Of a stretch of 8,724 nucleotides of DNA, positions 1-5,643 are shown in pieces (positions within the stretch are counted from its first letter, which is position 1; each line of letters opens with the position of its first letter). A program made the translations under genes and the position numbers. Source of the DNA: CAZLPW01 sp964561495 (GTDB lineage Bacteria; Fidelibacterota; Marinisomatia; Marinisomatales; UBA1611). The notes below the pieces were generated by a model that worked only from the letters and a program-made list of their open reading frames with translations, was not told where the DNA came from and ran no database searches. Where the stretch lies: positions 1-8,724 of the forward strand of contig CAZLPW010000082.1 of assembly GCA_964561495.1 (NCBI GenBank). The letters are read 5' to 3'.

Positions 1-27
1 AGCGCTGATCATGTTTAAACTTTTCAT
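1..27 (-). CDS. 5' end of an unidentified gene downstream of leuS (partial)
   Basis: Only the first nine codons are in the window, reading MKSLNMISA, and the frame is open to the edge. The start is supported by a Shine-Dalgarno AGGAG at 35-39 (minus strand), seven bases before the ATG at 25-27. The gene starts 26 bp after the leuS stop on the same strand with no terminator between, so it is probably cotranscribed with leuS. The visible residues are too few to name a family. A hydrophobic stretch may follow the lysine, which would fit a signal peptide, but that is a guess. Confidence 0.5.
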
Positions 28-53
28 ATGCTAGCTCCTAATGTAAATAAGAT

Positions 54-2468
54 CTATTTTGTTACAAGGTTTACCAATCTATTTGGCACATAAATCTTTT
101 TGAGAATATTACTATCATTTAAATACTTTGAGAATTTATCATTATCTATGATAAAATTAAAAATTTCTTCTTTGCCAGCATTAACTTCTACTTCAACTGT
201 TCCTCTTGTTTTGCCATCAATTTGCACTGCTATGGTCATTGATTCAGAGACCATTAGCGATTCATCATATTCTGGCCATTTTTTATCATGGATTGGAGAA
301 TAATTATCTTTAAATAAAATTTCATTTAATTCTTCACTCAAATGAGGTGCAAATGGATTTAATATTATTAAGAAATGATGTAATACTTCTTTATTATAAG
401 AATTTTGATTTAGCATATGATTAACAAAAATCATCATCTGCGATACGGCAGTATTGAAATCAAGTTTTTCTAAATCTTTTGTAACTTTTTTTATGGTTTG
501 GTGTAGTATTTTTAGTGTCTCTTTTGATGGATCATCGCTGACAATTTTTGAATCATCTTCAGTGAAAAGTCTCCATATTTTATTCGCAAAACGATAACAA
601 CCTTGTAATCCCTTTGTGCTCCAAGGTTTTGACTTATCTAAAGGCCCCATAAACATCTCATAAAGCCTGAAGCTATCCGCGCCGTATTCTTTTACAACAT
701 CATCAGGATTTATCACATTTCCTCTGGATTTACTCATCTTTTGACCATCTTCGCCCTGGATCATACCCTGATTGAATAATTTTTTAAAAGGCTCCCTGCA
801 TGACACTAAACCTAGATCATGAAGAACATGGTGCCAAAATCTTGAGTATAATAGATGTAGGACTGCATGCTCTACCCCACCAATATATAAGTCTACTGGC
901 ATCCAATAAGATTCAGCTTCACTGCTCCACGCCTCTTTTTCATTCTTAGGATCAATAAAACGTAAAAAATACCAACAAGAACCAGCCCACTGAGGCATTG
1001 TATTGGTCTCTCTTTTACCATTTGAAGTATTAACCCATTCATCAATGTTTGCTAATGGCGATTCACCTGTATCCGCTGGTTCATATTTTTCCACCTCTGG
1101 AAGAGTAAGTGGAAGATCATTTTCACTTAGAGGCTCAATAGATCCGTCCTTCTTGTGCAGCACTGGTATCGGCTCTCCCCAGTATCGCTGTCTTGAAAAT
1201 AACCAATCTCTTAGCTTGTATTGCACCTTCTTTGAGCCTTTTCCATTATCTATAAGCCACTTAATTGTTGTTTTTATAGCATTTTGAACATCATATCCAT
1301 TAATATCTAAACCACTAGAATTGGACGAGTTAATCATAGTACCACCAATTGTATCAGTGTAGGCCTGAACACTGATATCGCCTCCACTAACCACTTCCTT
1401 AATAGGGAGATCGTATTTCATAGCAAACTCATGGTCTCTTTCATCATGACCAGGAACAGCCATTATCGCGCCTGTCCCATAAGTCATCAAAACATAATCA
1501 GCTATCCATATTGGAATTTTTTTATCATTGACTGGATTTATAGCAAACTCACCAATAAAAACCCCAGTTTTATCCTTGTTTAACTCACCCCGATCAAGAT
1601 CACTTTTAGTTTGCGATACTTTTATATAATTAACAACTGCCTCTTTTTGTTCAGAGTTTACTAAATTCATCACAAGAGGATGCTCTGGAGCAAGAACCAT
1701 GTAGCTTGCCCCAAACAGAGTATCCGGCCTAGTTGTAAATACCTTTATATTTTCACTTGTGGATAATATTTCAAATTCCACTTCAGCTCCTATAGATTTT
1801 CCAATCCAATTTCTTTGAAGTTCTTTTACGCCTTCTGGCCAGTCTAAATCATCCAAGCCTTTAAGTAAGGATTCTGCATAATCTGTGATTCGAAACATCC
1901 ATTGCCTCATAGGCTTTCTAATAATAGGATGCCCGCCAATTTCAGATTTTCCGTCTACTACTTCTTCATTAGCCAGAACAGCCTTAAGCTCTGGACACCA
2001 ATTAACCAAAGCCTCTGCCTCGTACGCTAATCCCTTTTTATAAAGCTGAAGAAATATCCACTGGGTCCATTTATAGTATTTTTCATCAGTAGTATCAATT
2101 TCCCTATCCCAGTCATAGCTAAAACCAAGCATTTTTATCTGTCTTTTAAAATTCTCAATGTTTTCTTCAGTTGTTTTTGATGGATGAGTGCCTGTTTTAA
2201 TGGCGTATTGCTCCGCAGGAAGCCCAAAAGCATCCCAACCCATAGGATGTAGTACATTGTATCCTCGCAATCTTTTAAAGCGCGAATATATATCAGTAGC
2301 TGTATACCCTAGAGGATGGCCAACATGTAGCCCAGAGCCAGAAGGATATGGGAACATATCGAGTACATAAAACTTTTCTTTTGTTTTATCAGGAAGAGAT
2401 TTAAATACCTTATTTTTTTCCCAATAATTTTGCCACTTGGATTCTATTTTTTTATGATCATATTTCAT
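54..2468 (-). CDS. leuS: Leucyl-tRNA synthetase
   Basis: Cytoplasmic class Ia aminoacyl-tRNA synthetase that charges tRNA-Leu with leucine using ATP. The 804-residue protein is full length for the compact bacterial form. Class I motifs are intact: HVGH at residues 48-51 and KMSKS at 577-581. The inserted CP1 editing domain, which hydrolyses mischarged tRNA, carries TTRPDT at 245-250 and GHDERD with Asp342 and Asp345, so proofreading should be active. The segment LRDWLFSRQRYWGEPIP returns to the catalytic core, followed by the anticodon-binding helical region and the small C-terminal domain with VQIDGKTRG. The N-terminus (MKYDHKKIESKWQNYW) aligns well with known LeuRS starts, supporting the ATG at 2468. 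There is no convincing Shine-Dalgarno; the leader instead contains a terminator-like hairpin (2476-2502). The stop is TAG, and another gene starts 26 bp downstream. Confidence 0.98.
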   Translation of the reverse strand: MKYDHKKIESKWQNYWEKNKVFKSLPDKTKEKFYVLDMFPYPSGSGLHVGHPLGYTATDIYSRFKRLRGYNVLHPMGWDAFGLPAEQYAIKTGTHPSKTTEENIENFKRQIKMLGFSYDWDREIDTTDEKYYKWTQWIFLQLYKKGLAYEAEALVNWCPELKAVLANEEVVDGKSEIGGHPIIRKPMRQWMFRITDYAESLLKGLDDLDWPEGVKELQRNWIGKSIGAEVEFEILSTSENIKVFTTRPDTLFGASYMVLAPEHPLVMNLVNSEQKEAVVNYIKVSQTKSDLDRGELNKDKTGVFIGEFAINPVNDKKIPIWIADYVLMTYGTGAIMAVPGHDERDHEFAMKYDLPIKEVVSGGDISVQAYTDTIGGTMINSSNSSGLDINGYDVQNAIKTTIKWLIDNGKGSKKVQYKLRDWLFSRQRYWGEPIPVLHKKDGSIEPLSENDLPLTLPEVEKYEPADTGESPLANIDEWVNTSNGKRETNTMPQWAGSCWYFLRFIDPKNEKEAWSSEAESYWMPVDLYIGGVEHAVLHLLYSRFWHHVLHDLGLVSCREPFKKLFNQGMIQGEDGQKMSKSRGNVINPDDVVKEYGADSFRLYEMFMGPLDKSKPWSTKGLQGCYRFANKIWRLFTEDDSKIVSDDPSKETLKILHQTIKKVTKDLEKLDFNTAVSQMMIFVNHMLNQNSYNKEVLHHFLIILNPFAPHLSEELNEILFKDNYSPIHDKKWPEYDESLMVSESMTIAVQIDGKTRGTVEVEVNAGKEEIFNFIIDNDKFSKYLNDSNILKKIYVPNRLVNLVTK

Positions 2469-2471
2469 ATT

Positions 2472-2502
2472 AAAAAGGGCCTGAAGTTAGTCCCCAAGCC
2501 CT
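2472..2502 (-). terminator. Terminator-like hairpin in the leuS leader
   Basis: On the minus strand AGGGCTTG (2502-2495) pairs with CAGGCCCT (2483-2476). This gives an 8-bp stem with one G-U wobble and an 11-base loop, followed by a T run to 2472. It lies about 32 bases after the stop of the exported-protein gene and could end that transcript. It also ends only four bases before the leuS ATG, which leaves no room for a leuS promoter behind it. leuS must therefore be reached by read-through or from a promoter upstream of the hairpin, making an attenuator an alternative. The T tract is short, so efficiency is uncertain. Confidence 0.6.
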
Positions 2503-2533
2503 GTTAAAATAAATATTTCTTAATCTTTTCTAA

Positions 2534-3382
2534 TTACAAATCGAAAGATAGCCCAACTGATATGTCGCTGTCTTTGGATTTTATTGGGGATCCATCATAA
2601 TCATACTGACTATTGTAGCTGTCGTTATAATTTATAGATAAAGATAATGCTTCATAAAAGGTTGCAATTGAAATTTTTAACTCATTAACTAATAAATAAT
2701 CATCAAAGTCTGATATATTAGGTTTGTAGTAGAACCTATAATCAAAAACAACATTTCCATCTAAGAATCTCCACTTTACTTTGGGCCTTATACTGTGCCT
2801 TGTAAGAGTCCTAGTTGAGTCAAAAGTACTAAATTCATATTCATACTCACCGGCATCATAGTAATACTCATCTTCAATAAAGGTAGAATCAGAAATGAAT
2901 TCCCAATCATATATTTCTTCTTCAGGAAGCAAGGCATAGCTTAGAGAAAAGCCCAAAGGAAGGCTTACCTTAACGCCCAGGCCTATGTTTCTTCGATTTT
3001 TAAGATTAACGATAGCATCTTTTTGGTTTTGAAAAAACAAAAATGGTGAGGCAAAATATTGGTTTGCCCATAAATCTACTGTTGAAATAATATTTTCATC
3101 ATCCTCTAAAGGGTCACCATCTATTTTAGAGTCACTTCTACTATAGCTAAAGAAAATTTCCGTATCCTTTAGTGGTCCAACGTCGCCTCTAAGGTCAAAG
3201 GATAATCCATAGTATAGTATGTCAGCAGATGTGTTTCCTGTTGATTGGCTGTAATCTGCGTAAACAGATGTGCTAGTAGAAAATGCAGGATCTTCAGAAT
3301 CATCAGCATCAACATTTGAAGTGTCAGGGTCTTGAGCGTTTAAAAATCCAAAAATCAAAACTAGGTATAGTGGGAATTTCAT
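2534..3382 (-). CDS. Exported beta-strand-rich protein, probable outer-membrane barrel
   Basis: I do not recognise the family of this 282-residue protein. It starts with a short signal peptide (residues 1-16, MKFPLYLVLIFGFLNA, likely cut before Gln17). An acidic linker rich in Asp and Glu follows (about 18-32). The remainder alternates polar and hydrophobic/aromatic residues, as in amphipathic beta strands, with many Tyr and Phe and acidic loops (for example EYYYDAGEYEYEF). The hexapeptide GLSFDL occurs at 59-64 and again as the last six residues (277-282), which suggests matching strands near the two ends of a barrel. The chain ends in Leu rather than the usual Phe/Tyr/Trp, a mild mark against a classical barrel. 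The ATG at 3382 has AGAAGG (3392-3397) nine bases upstream. The gene lies between two hairpins and so is probably transcribed alone or reads weakly into leuS. Confidence 0.7.
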   Translation of the reverse strand: MKFPLYLVLIFGFLNAQDPDTSNVDADDSEDPAFSTSTSVYADYSQSTGNTSADILYYGLSFDLRGDVGPLKDTEIFFSYSRSDSKIDGDPLEDDENIISTVDLWANQYFASPFLFFQNQKDAIVNLKNRRNIGLGVKVSLPLGFSLSYALLPEEEIYDWEFISDSTFIEDEYYYDAGEYEYEFSTFDSTRTLTRHSIRPKVKWRFLDGNVVFDYRFYYKPNISDFDDYLLVNELKISIATFYEALSLSINYNDSYNSQYDYDGSPIKSKDSDISVGLSFDL

Positions 3383-3391
3383 AGAATAGTA

Positions 3392-3413
3392 CCTTCTTAA
3401 TTATCCAATTATA
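3392..3413 (-). promoter_or_regulatory. -10 box and Shine-Dalgarno of the exported-protein gene
   Basis: A perfect TATAAT lies at 3408-3413 (minus strand), followed by the Shine-Dalgarno AGAAGG at 3392-3397, nine bases before the ATG. There is no good -35 match; the position 17 bp upstream falls in the T tract of the preceding terminator. A start near 3401 would give a leader of about 20 bases. In AT-rich DNA an isolated TATAAT is weak evidence, but its place between terminator and gene fits a promoter. Confidence 0.4.
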
Positions 3414-3427
3414 AGAAAAATCAGGCC

Positions 3428-3461
3428 AAAAAAAAAGGGTATGAAAACATACCCTTTTTTT
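3428..3461 (-). terminator. Strong rho-independent terminator, potentially bidirectional
   Basis: GGGTATG (3437-3443) and CATACCC (3448-3454) form a perfect 7-bp stem with an AAAA loop. The flanking nine A (3428-3436) and seven T (3455-3461) can extend the pairing. Read on the minus strand the hairpin is followed by nine T, and it sits 15-22 bases after the stop of the lysine-rich gene, which it should terminate. It has a T tract on the plus strand as well, but no plus-strand gene enters it. Confidence 0.9.
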
Positions 3462-3475
3462 GAACTTTGAAAAAG

Positions 3476-3724
3476 TTACTTGGATCCAAAAGCTTTAGAA
3501 AAGAAACCTTTCTTCTTCTTCTTTCCTTTACTTCCTTTGATCCCTTTTTTCTTTTTCTTCTTCTTTTTCTTTACATCCGCGCTAGCGATAATATCACCAT
3601 CACATGATCCAGCTTTAACATTGCAGATTTGTTGATCTGTGTCAACTACAGTGCTTGCTGGTGCAACAGCAACAATACCGATAACCAACAATAAAGAAAC
3701 AAAAATACGATATACTCGAGTCAT
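3476..3724 (-). CDS. Small secreted or membrane-anchored lysine-rich protein
   Basis: This is an 82-residue protein of no family I recognise. A basic start (MTRVYR) is followed by a hydrophobic segment at about 7-21 ending in APAS, which looks like a signal peptide cut near residue 24. The mature part would begin with a short polar region holding two cysteines (Cys34 and Cys41) that could form a disulfide. The C-terminal third is extremely basic: nine lysines at 52-60, then Lys63, Lys66, five more at 68-72, ending GFFSKAFGSK. If the signal is not cut, the tail would project from the membrane outside the cytoplasm. AGGAG (3731-3735) six bases before the ATG fixes the start. AAA and AAG codons are mixed along the lysine run. 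The gene has its own promoter (3794-3823) and a strong terminator, so it looks well expressed and single. Binding to an acidic polymer is plausible but only inferred. Confidence 0.75.
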   Translation of the reverse strand: MTRVYRIFVSLLLVIGIVAVAPASTVVDTDQQICNVKAGSCDGDIIASADVKKKKKKKKKGIKGSKGKKKKKGFFSKAFGSK

Positions 3725-3751
3725 TTTTTTCTCCTATTTGTTATTTATCTT

Positions 3752-3763
3752 TAGGTTAACCTA
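3752..3763. promoter_or_regulatory. Perfect 12-bp palindrome in the leader of the lysine-rich gene
   Basis: TAGGTTAACCTA is a perfect palindrome lying between the predicted transcription start (about 3787) and the Shine-Dalgarno (3731-3735) of the lysine-rich gene. With no loop it is a poor RNA hairpin and looks more like the site of a dimeric DNA-binding protein. No regulator is encoded nearby, so its role is open. Confidence 0.4.
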
Positions 3764-3766
3764 GCT

Positions 3767-3783
3767 AAACATCATAGATGTTT
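3767..3783. repeat. 7-bp inverted repeat AAACATC-ATA-GATGTTT
   Basis: The arms AAACATC (3767-3773) and GATGTTT (3777-3783) are perfect and separated by ATA. The repeat lies just downstream of the -10 box of the lysine-rich gene, close to the predicted transcription start. It could be an operator, or a small 5' hairpin in the message. A three-base loop is tight but possible. Confidence 0.45.
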
Positions 3784-3793
3784 TGCTACAGAG

Positions 3794-3823
3794 AATATAT
3801 TCCTACAAAACAATCCTTGTCAA
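3794..3823 (-). promoter_or_regulatory. Sigma70-like promoter for the lysine-rich gene
   Basis: On the minus strand there is a perfect -35 box TTGACA (3818-3823), an 18-bp spacer, and a -10 box TATATT (3794-3799) matching consensus at five of six positions. Transcription would start near 3787 and give a leader of about 62 bases before the ATG at 3724. This is the best promoter match in the window. Confidence 0.7.
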
Positions 3824-3921
3824 GATTAATTAAAATCATAATAAAATGAACTTAATTTGATATTTATTAAAAATAATATTATCCATTTTCTAATTTTTTT
3901 TTTATTATTCCCCGATAAAAT

Positions 3922-3949
3922 TTGGAACAAAATTAAAATTTGTTAATAT
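3922..3949 (+). promoter_or_regulatory. Weak candidate promoter for the Gld-type operon
   Basis: TTGGAA (3922-3927) and TAATAT (3944-3949) each match the sigma70 boxes at four of six positions, with a 16-bp spacer. An alternative -10 is TATATT at 3952-3957, without a suitably spaced -35. A copy of TAAAATTTG occurs at 3916-3924 and again at 3934-3942. The region is so AT-rich that such matches are expected by chance. The operon promoter must lie somewhere in the 256-bp divergent gap, but this exact placement is tentative. Confidence 0.25.
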
Positions 3950-3980
3950 ATTATATTAAAAAACTAAAGGAGATCTTAGA

Positions 3981-4931
3981 TTGTTACGTGTAGATAATCT
4001 TTCAAAAAACTACGGCCTAGTAAAAGCCGTTAGGTCTGTATCCTTCGAGCTTAATACTGGCCAAATCGTTGGCTTTTTAGGTGCTAATGGTGCGGGCAAA
4101 AGCACCACCCTTAAAGTTATTACAGGCTTTTTATCACCTTCTTCGGGGAACGTCTTTCTAGATGATAAAAATATTATTGATAACCATTTTGAAATTCAAA
4201 AAGAAATTGGATATCTTCCTGAACTAAATCCTTTATATACAGATATGAAGGTTCATGATTATCTTCAGTTCCACGCTGAAATAAGAGGAATAACTGGATC
4301 CAATTTTAAAGAAGCTTTAACCAGAGTAGTAAAAGACTGCGGCCTACATGGAATCGTTCATAGAACAGTAGGAAATTGTTCTAAAGGCTACAAACAAAGG
4401 ATAGGCTTAGCTGCTGCAATGATACATGATCCAAAGATACTTATTCTAGATGAACCAGTTACAGGTTTAGACCCAAACCAGATTGTTGAGATTAGACAAC
4501 TAATAAAAAAGCTTGGTCAGGAAAAAATAGTTCTAATGTCTTCACATATTCTTCAGGAAATTCAGGCCACTGTAGATAGAATTATCATTATTCATAATGG
4601 ACAAATTGTTGCCGATGGAACTAGTGATGAATTGATTGAAAATTCTAAGGGAACAACAAATCTGAAGCTTATTATTTCCGAATCTGAAGAGGACTCAATT
4701 CAAAATATTAAAGCTACTGTCCCATCAGTCACAGTCCAGTCTTGTATAGAAATTGATAATAACATGAAAGAAATAATCTTTGATTATCCATCTACATCTG
4801 ATCCAAGAAAAGATATATTCCAATATGCAGTGGAAAATAATTGGGTGATATATGAAATGAGCGCATCAAAAAACAATCTGGAATCTATTTTTAGGGATCT
4901 AACAAATAACCAGGAGGCTGGGAATGCGTAA
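3981..4931 (+). CDS. ABC transporter ATP-binding protein, GldA-like
   Basis: Cytoplasmic ATPase of an ABC-2 type transporter, 316 residues. Walker A is GANGAGKST (34-42). The Q-loop position reads GYLPELNPLY (77-86), the signature is CSKGYKQRIG (133-142), Walker B is ILILDEP with Asp157 and Glu158, and the switch histidine is His189 in SSHILQEI. The YLPE and SKGY variants replace the textbook Q and LSGGQ but are normal in the GldA branch, so the enzyme should be active. Residues from about 226 on form the C-terminal accessory region seen in this group. The start is TTG, chosen because AAGGAG (3967-3972) lies eight bases upstream and the reading frame begins directly with the family N-terminus (LRVDNLSKNYG). 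It overlaps the permease gene by 8 bp. GldA is known from Bacteroidota gliding, but homologues occur in non-gliding bacteria, so gliding should not be assumed. Confidence 0.93.
   Translation: MLRVDNLSKNYGLVKAVRSVSFELNTGQIVGFLGANGAGKSTTLKVITGFLSPSSGNVFLDDKNIIDNHFEIQKEIGYLPELNPLYTDMKVHDYLQFHAEIRGITGSNFKEALTRVVKDCGLHGIVHRTVGNCSKGYKQRIGLAAAMIHDPKILILDEPVTGLDPNQIVEIRQLIKKLGQEKIVLMSSHILQEIQATVDRIIIIHNGQIVADGTSDELIENSKGTTNLKLIISESEEDSIQNIKATVPSVTVQSCIEIDNNMKEIIFDYPSTSDPRKDIFQYAVENNWVIYEMSASKNNLESIFRDLTNNQEAGNA
4912..4917 (+). promoter_or_regulatory. Consensus Shine-Dalgarno of the permease gene
   Basis: AGGAGG lies inside the end of the ATPase gene, six bases before the ATG at 4924. It fixes the permease start and shows that the 8-bp overlap is genuine, which suggests translational coupling of ATPase and permease. 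Confidence 0.85.
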
Positions 4932-5637
4932 CGTAAAAGCAATTTTCAAGAAAGAACTTTATTCTTTTTTCACTAGCCCCATGGCCTACATATTTCTGGT
5001 GGTCTTTGCTCTTGTTAATGGGTACTTTTTTACTAACACCTTCTTCCTGTATGACCAGTCTAATATGAGGTCCCTCTTTAGCATTGTGCCGCTAGTTTAT
5101 TTATTTTTTATTCCTGCTGTATCTATGGGATTACTCTCTAGAGAAAAAGGTCTTGGTACTATAGAAATACTATCAACATTGCCTATCCATGATTATGAAC
5201 TCGTAATCGGGAAATACCTCGCAGCATTGGCTCTAATTATTACAGCCTTATCTACATCAATTATTCATTACATAACCCTTTCTTTTGTTGGTACAAATAT
5301 TGATCATGGAGCTGTTATATCTGGGTATTTAGGCCTTGCCTTGATGGGTGGTGTCTATGCTGCAATTGGAATTTTTTCTAGCAGTATAACTGATAATCAG
5401 GTCGTAGCATTTATTATTGGGATTGCCATTGTTATTGCATTTTTCCTTATGGACCAGTTGCTAGTATTTGTTCCATCCTTTATGTCTACATTTATACAAT
5501 ATCTAAGTACTGGTTTTCATCTATCTAATATATCACGAGGTGTTATAGATACTAGGAATCTAATATATTTTGCTTCGATGATAAGTTTTTTCTTATATGT
5601 GACTACCCAGATTGTAAGTTCAAGAAAGTGGAGTTAA
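4924..5637 (+). CDS. ABC-2 type permease, GldF-like
   Basis: Integral membrane subunit of the transporter, 237 residues, with about six hydrophobic segments: roughly 19-41, 53-71, 99-120, 132-153, 159-183 and 212-231. The N-terminus (IFKKELYSFFTSPMAYIF) and the stretch REKGLGTIEILSTLPI (73-88) between the second and third segments are typical of GldF and related ABC-2 permeases; the latter is where such permeases usually meet the ATPase. The ATG is fixed by a perfect AGGAGG six bases upstream and overlaps the ATPase stop by 8 bp. The next gene begins 6 bp after its TAA. Substrate cannot be read from sequence. As a single-copy half-transporter it would be expected to work as a dimer, which is inference from the family. 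Confidence 0.92.
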   Translation: MRNVKAIFKKELYSFFTSPMAYIFLVVFALVNGYFFTNTFFLYDQSNMRSLFSIVPLVYLFFIPAVSMGLLSREKGLGTIEILSTLPIHDYELVIGKYLAALALIITALSTSIIHYITLSFVGTNIDHGAVISGYLGLALMGGVYAAIGIFSSSITDNQVVAFIIGIAIVIAFFLMDQLLVFVPSFMSTFIQYLSTGFHLSNISRGVIDTRNLIYFASMISFFLYVTTQIVSSRKWS

Positions 5638-5643
5638 TTATCA

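Noticed and set aside
1..55. Unusual density of restriction-type palindromes (AGCGCT, TGATCA, GTTTAAAC, CATATG, GCTAGC, AGATCT), resembling a cloning polylinker
   Set aside because: The stretch reads naturally as the end of leuS, a Shine-Dalgarno and the first codons of a new gene on the minus strand. I see no vector sequence, so chance is the simpler explanation, though a check of the flanking contig would settle it.
1003..1287. Plus-strand open frames inside leuS (also 100-303 and 2188-2370)
   Set aside because: These are shadows of the leuS reading frame, with no start signals or family features of their own.
3545..3571. Programmed frameshifting on the lysine codon run
   Set aside because: AAA and AAG are mixed, the longest A run is six, and no alternative frame gives a meaningful product.
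4377..4406. Signature motif CSKGYKQRIG lacking the canonical LSGGQ, suggesting a dead ATPase
   Set aside because: SKGY is normal for GldA-type ATPases, and Walker A, Walker B and the switch histidine are intact.
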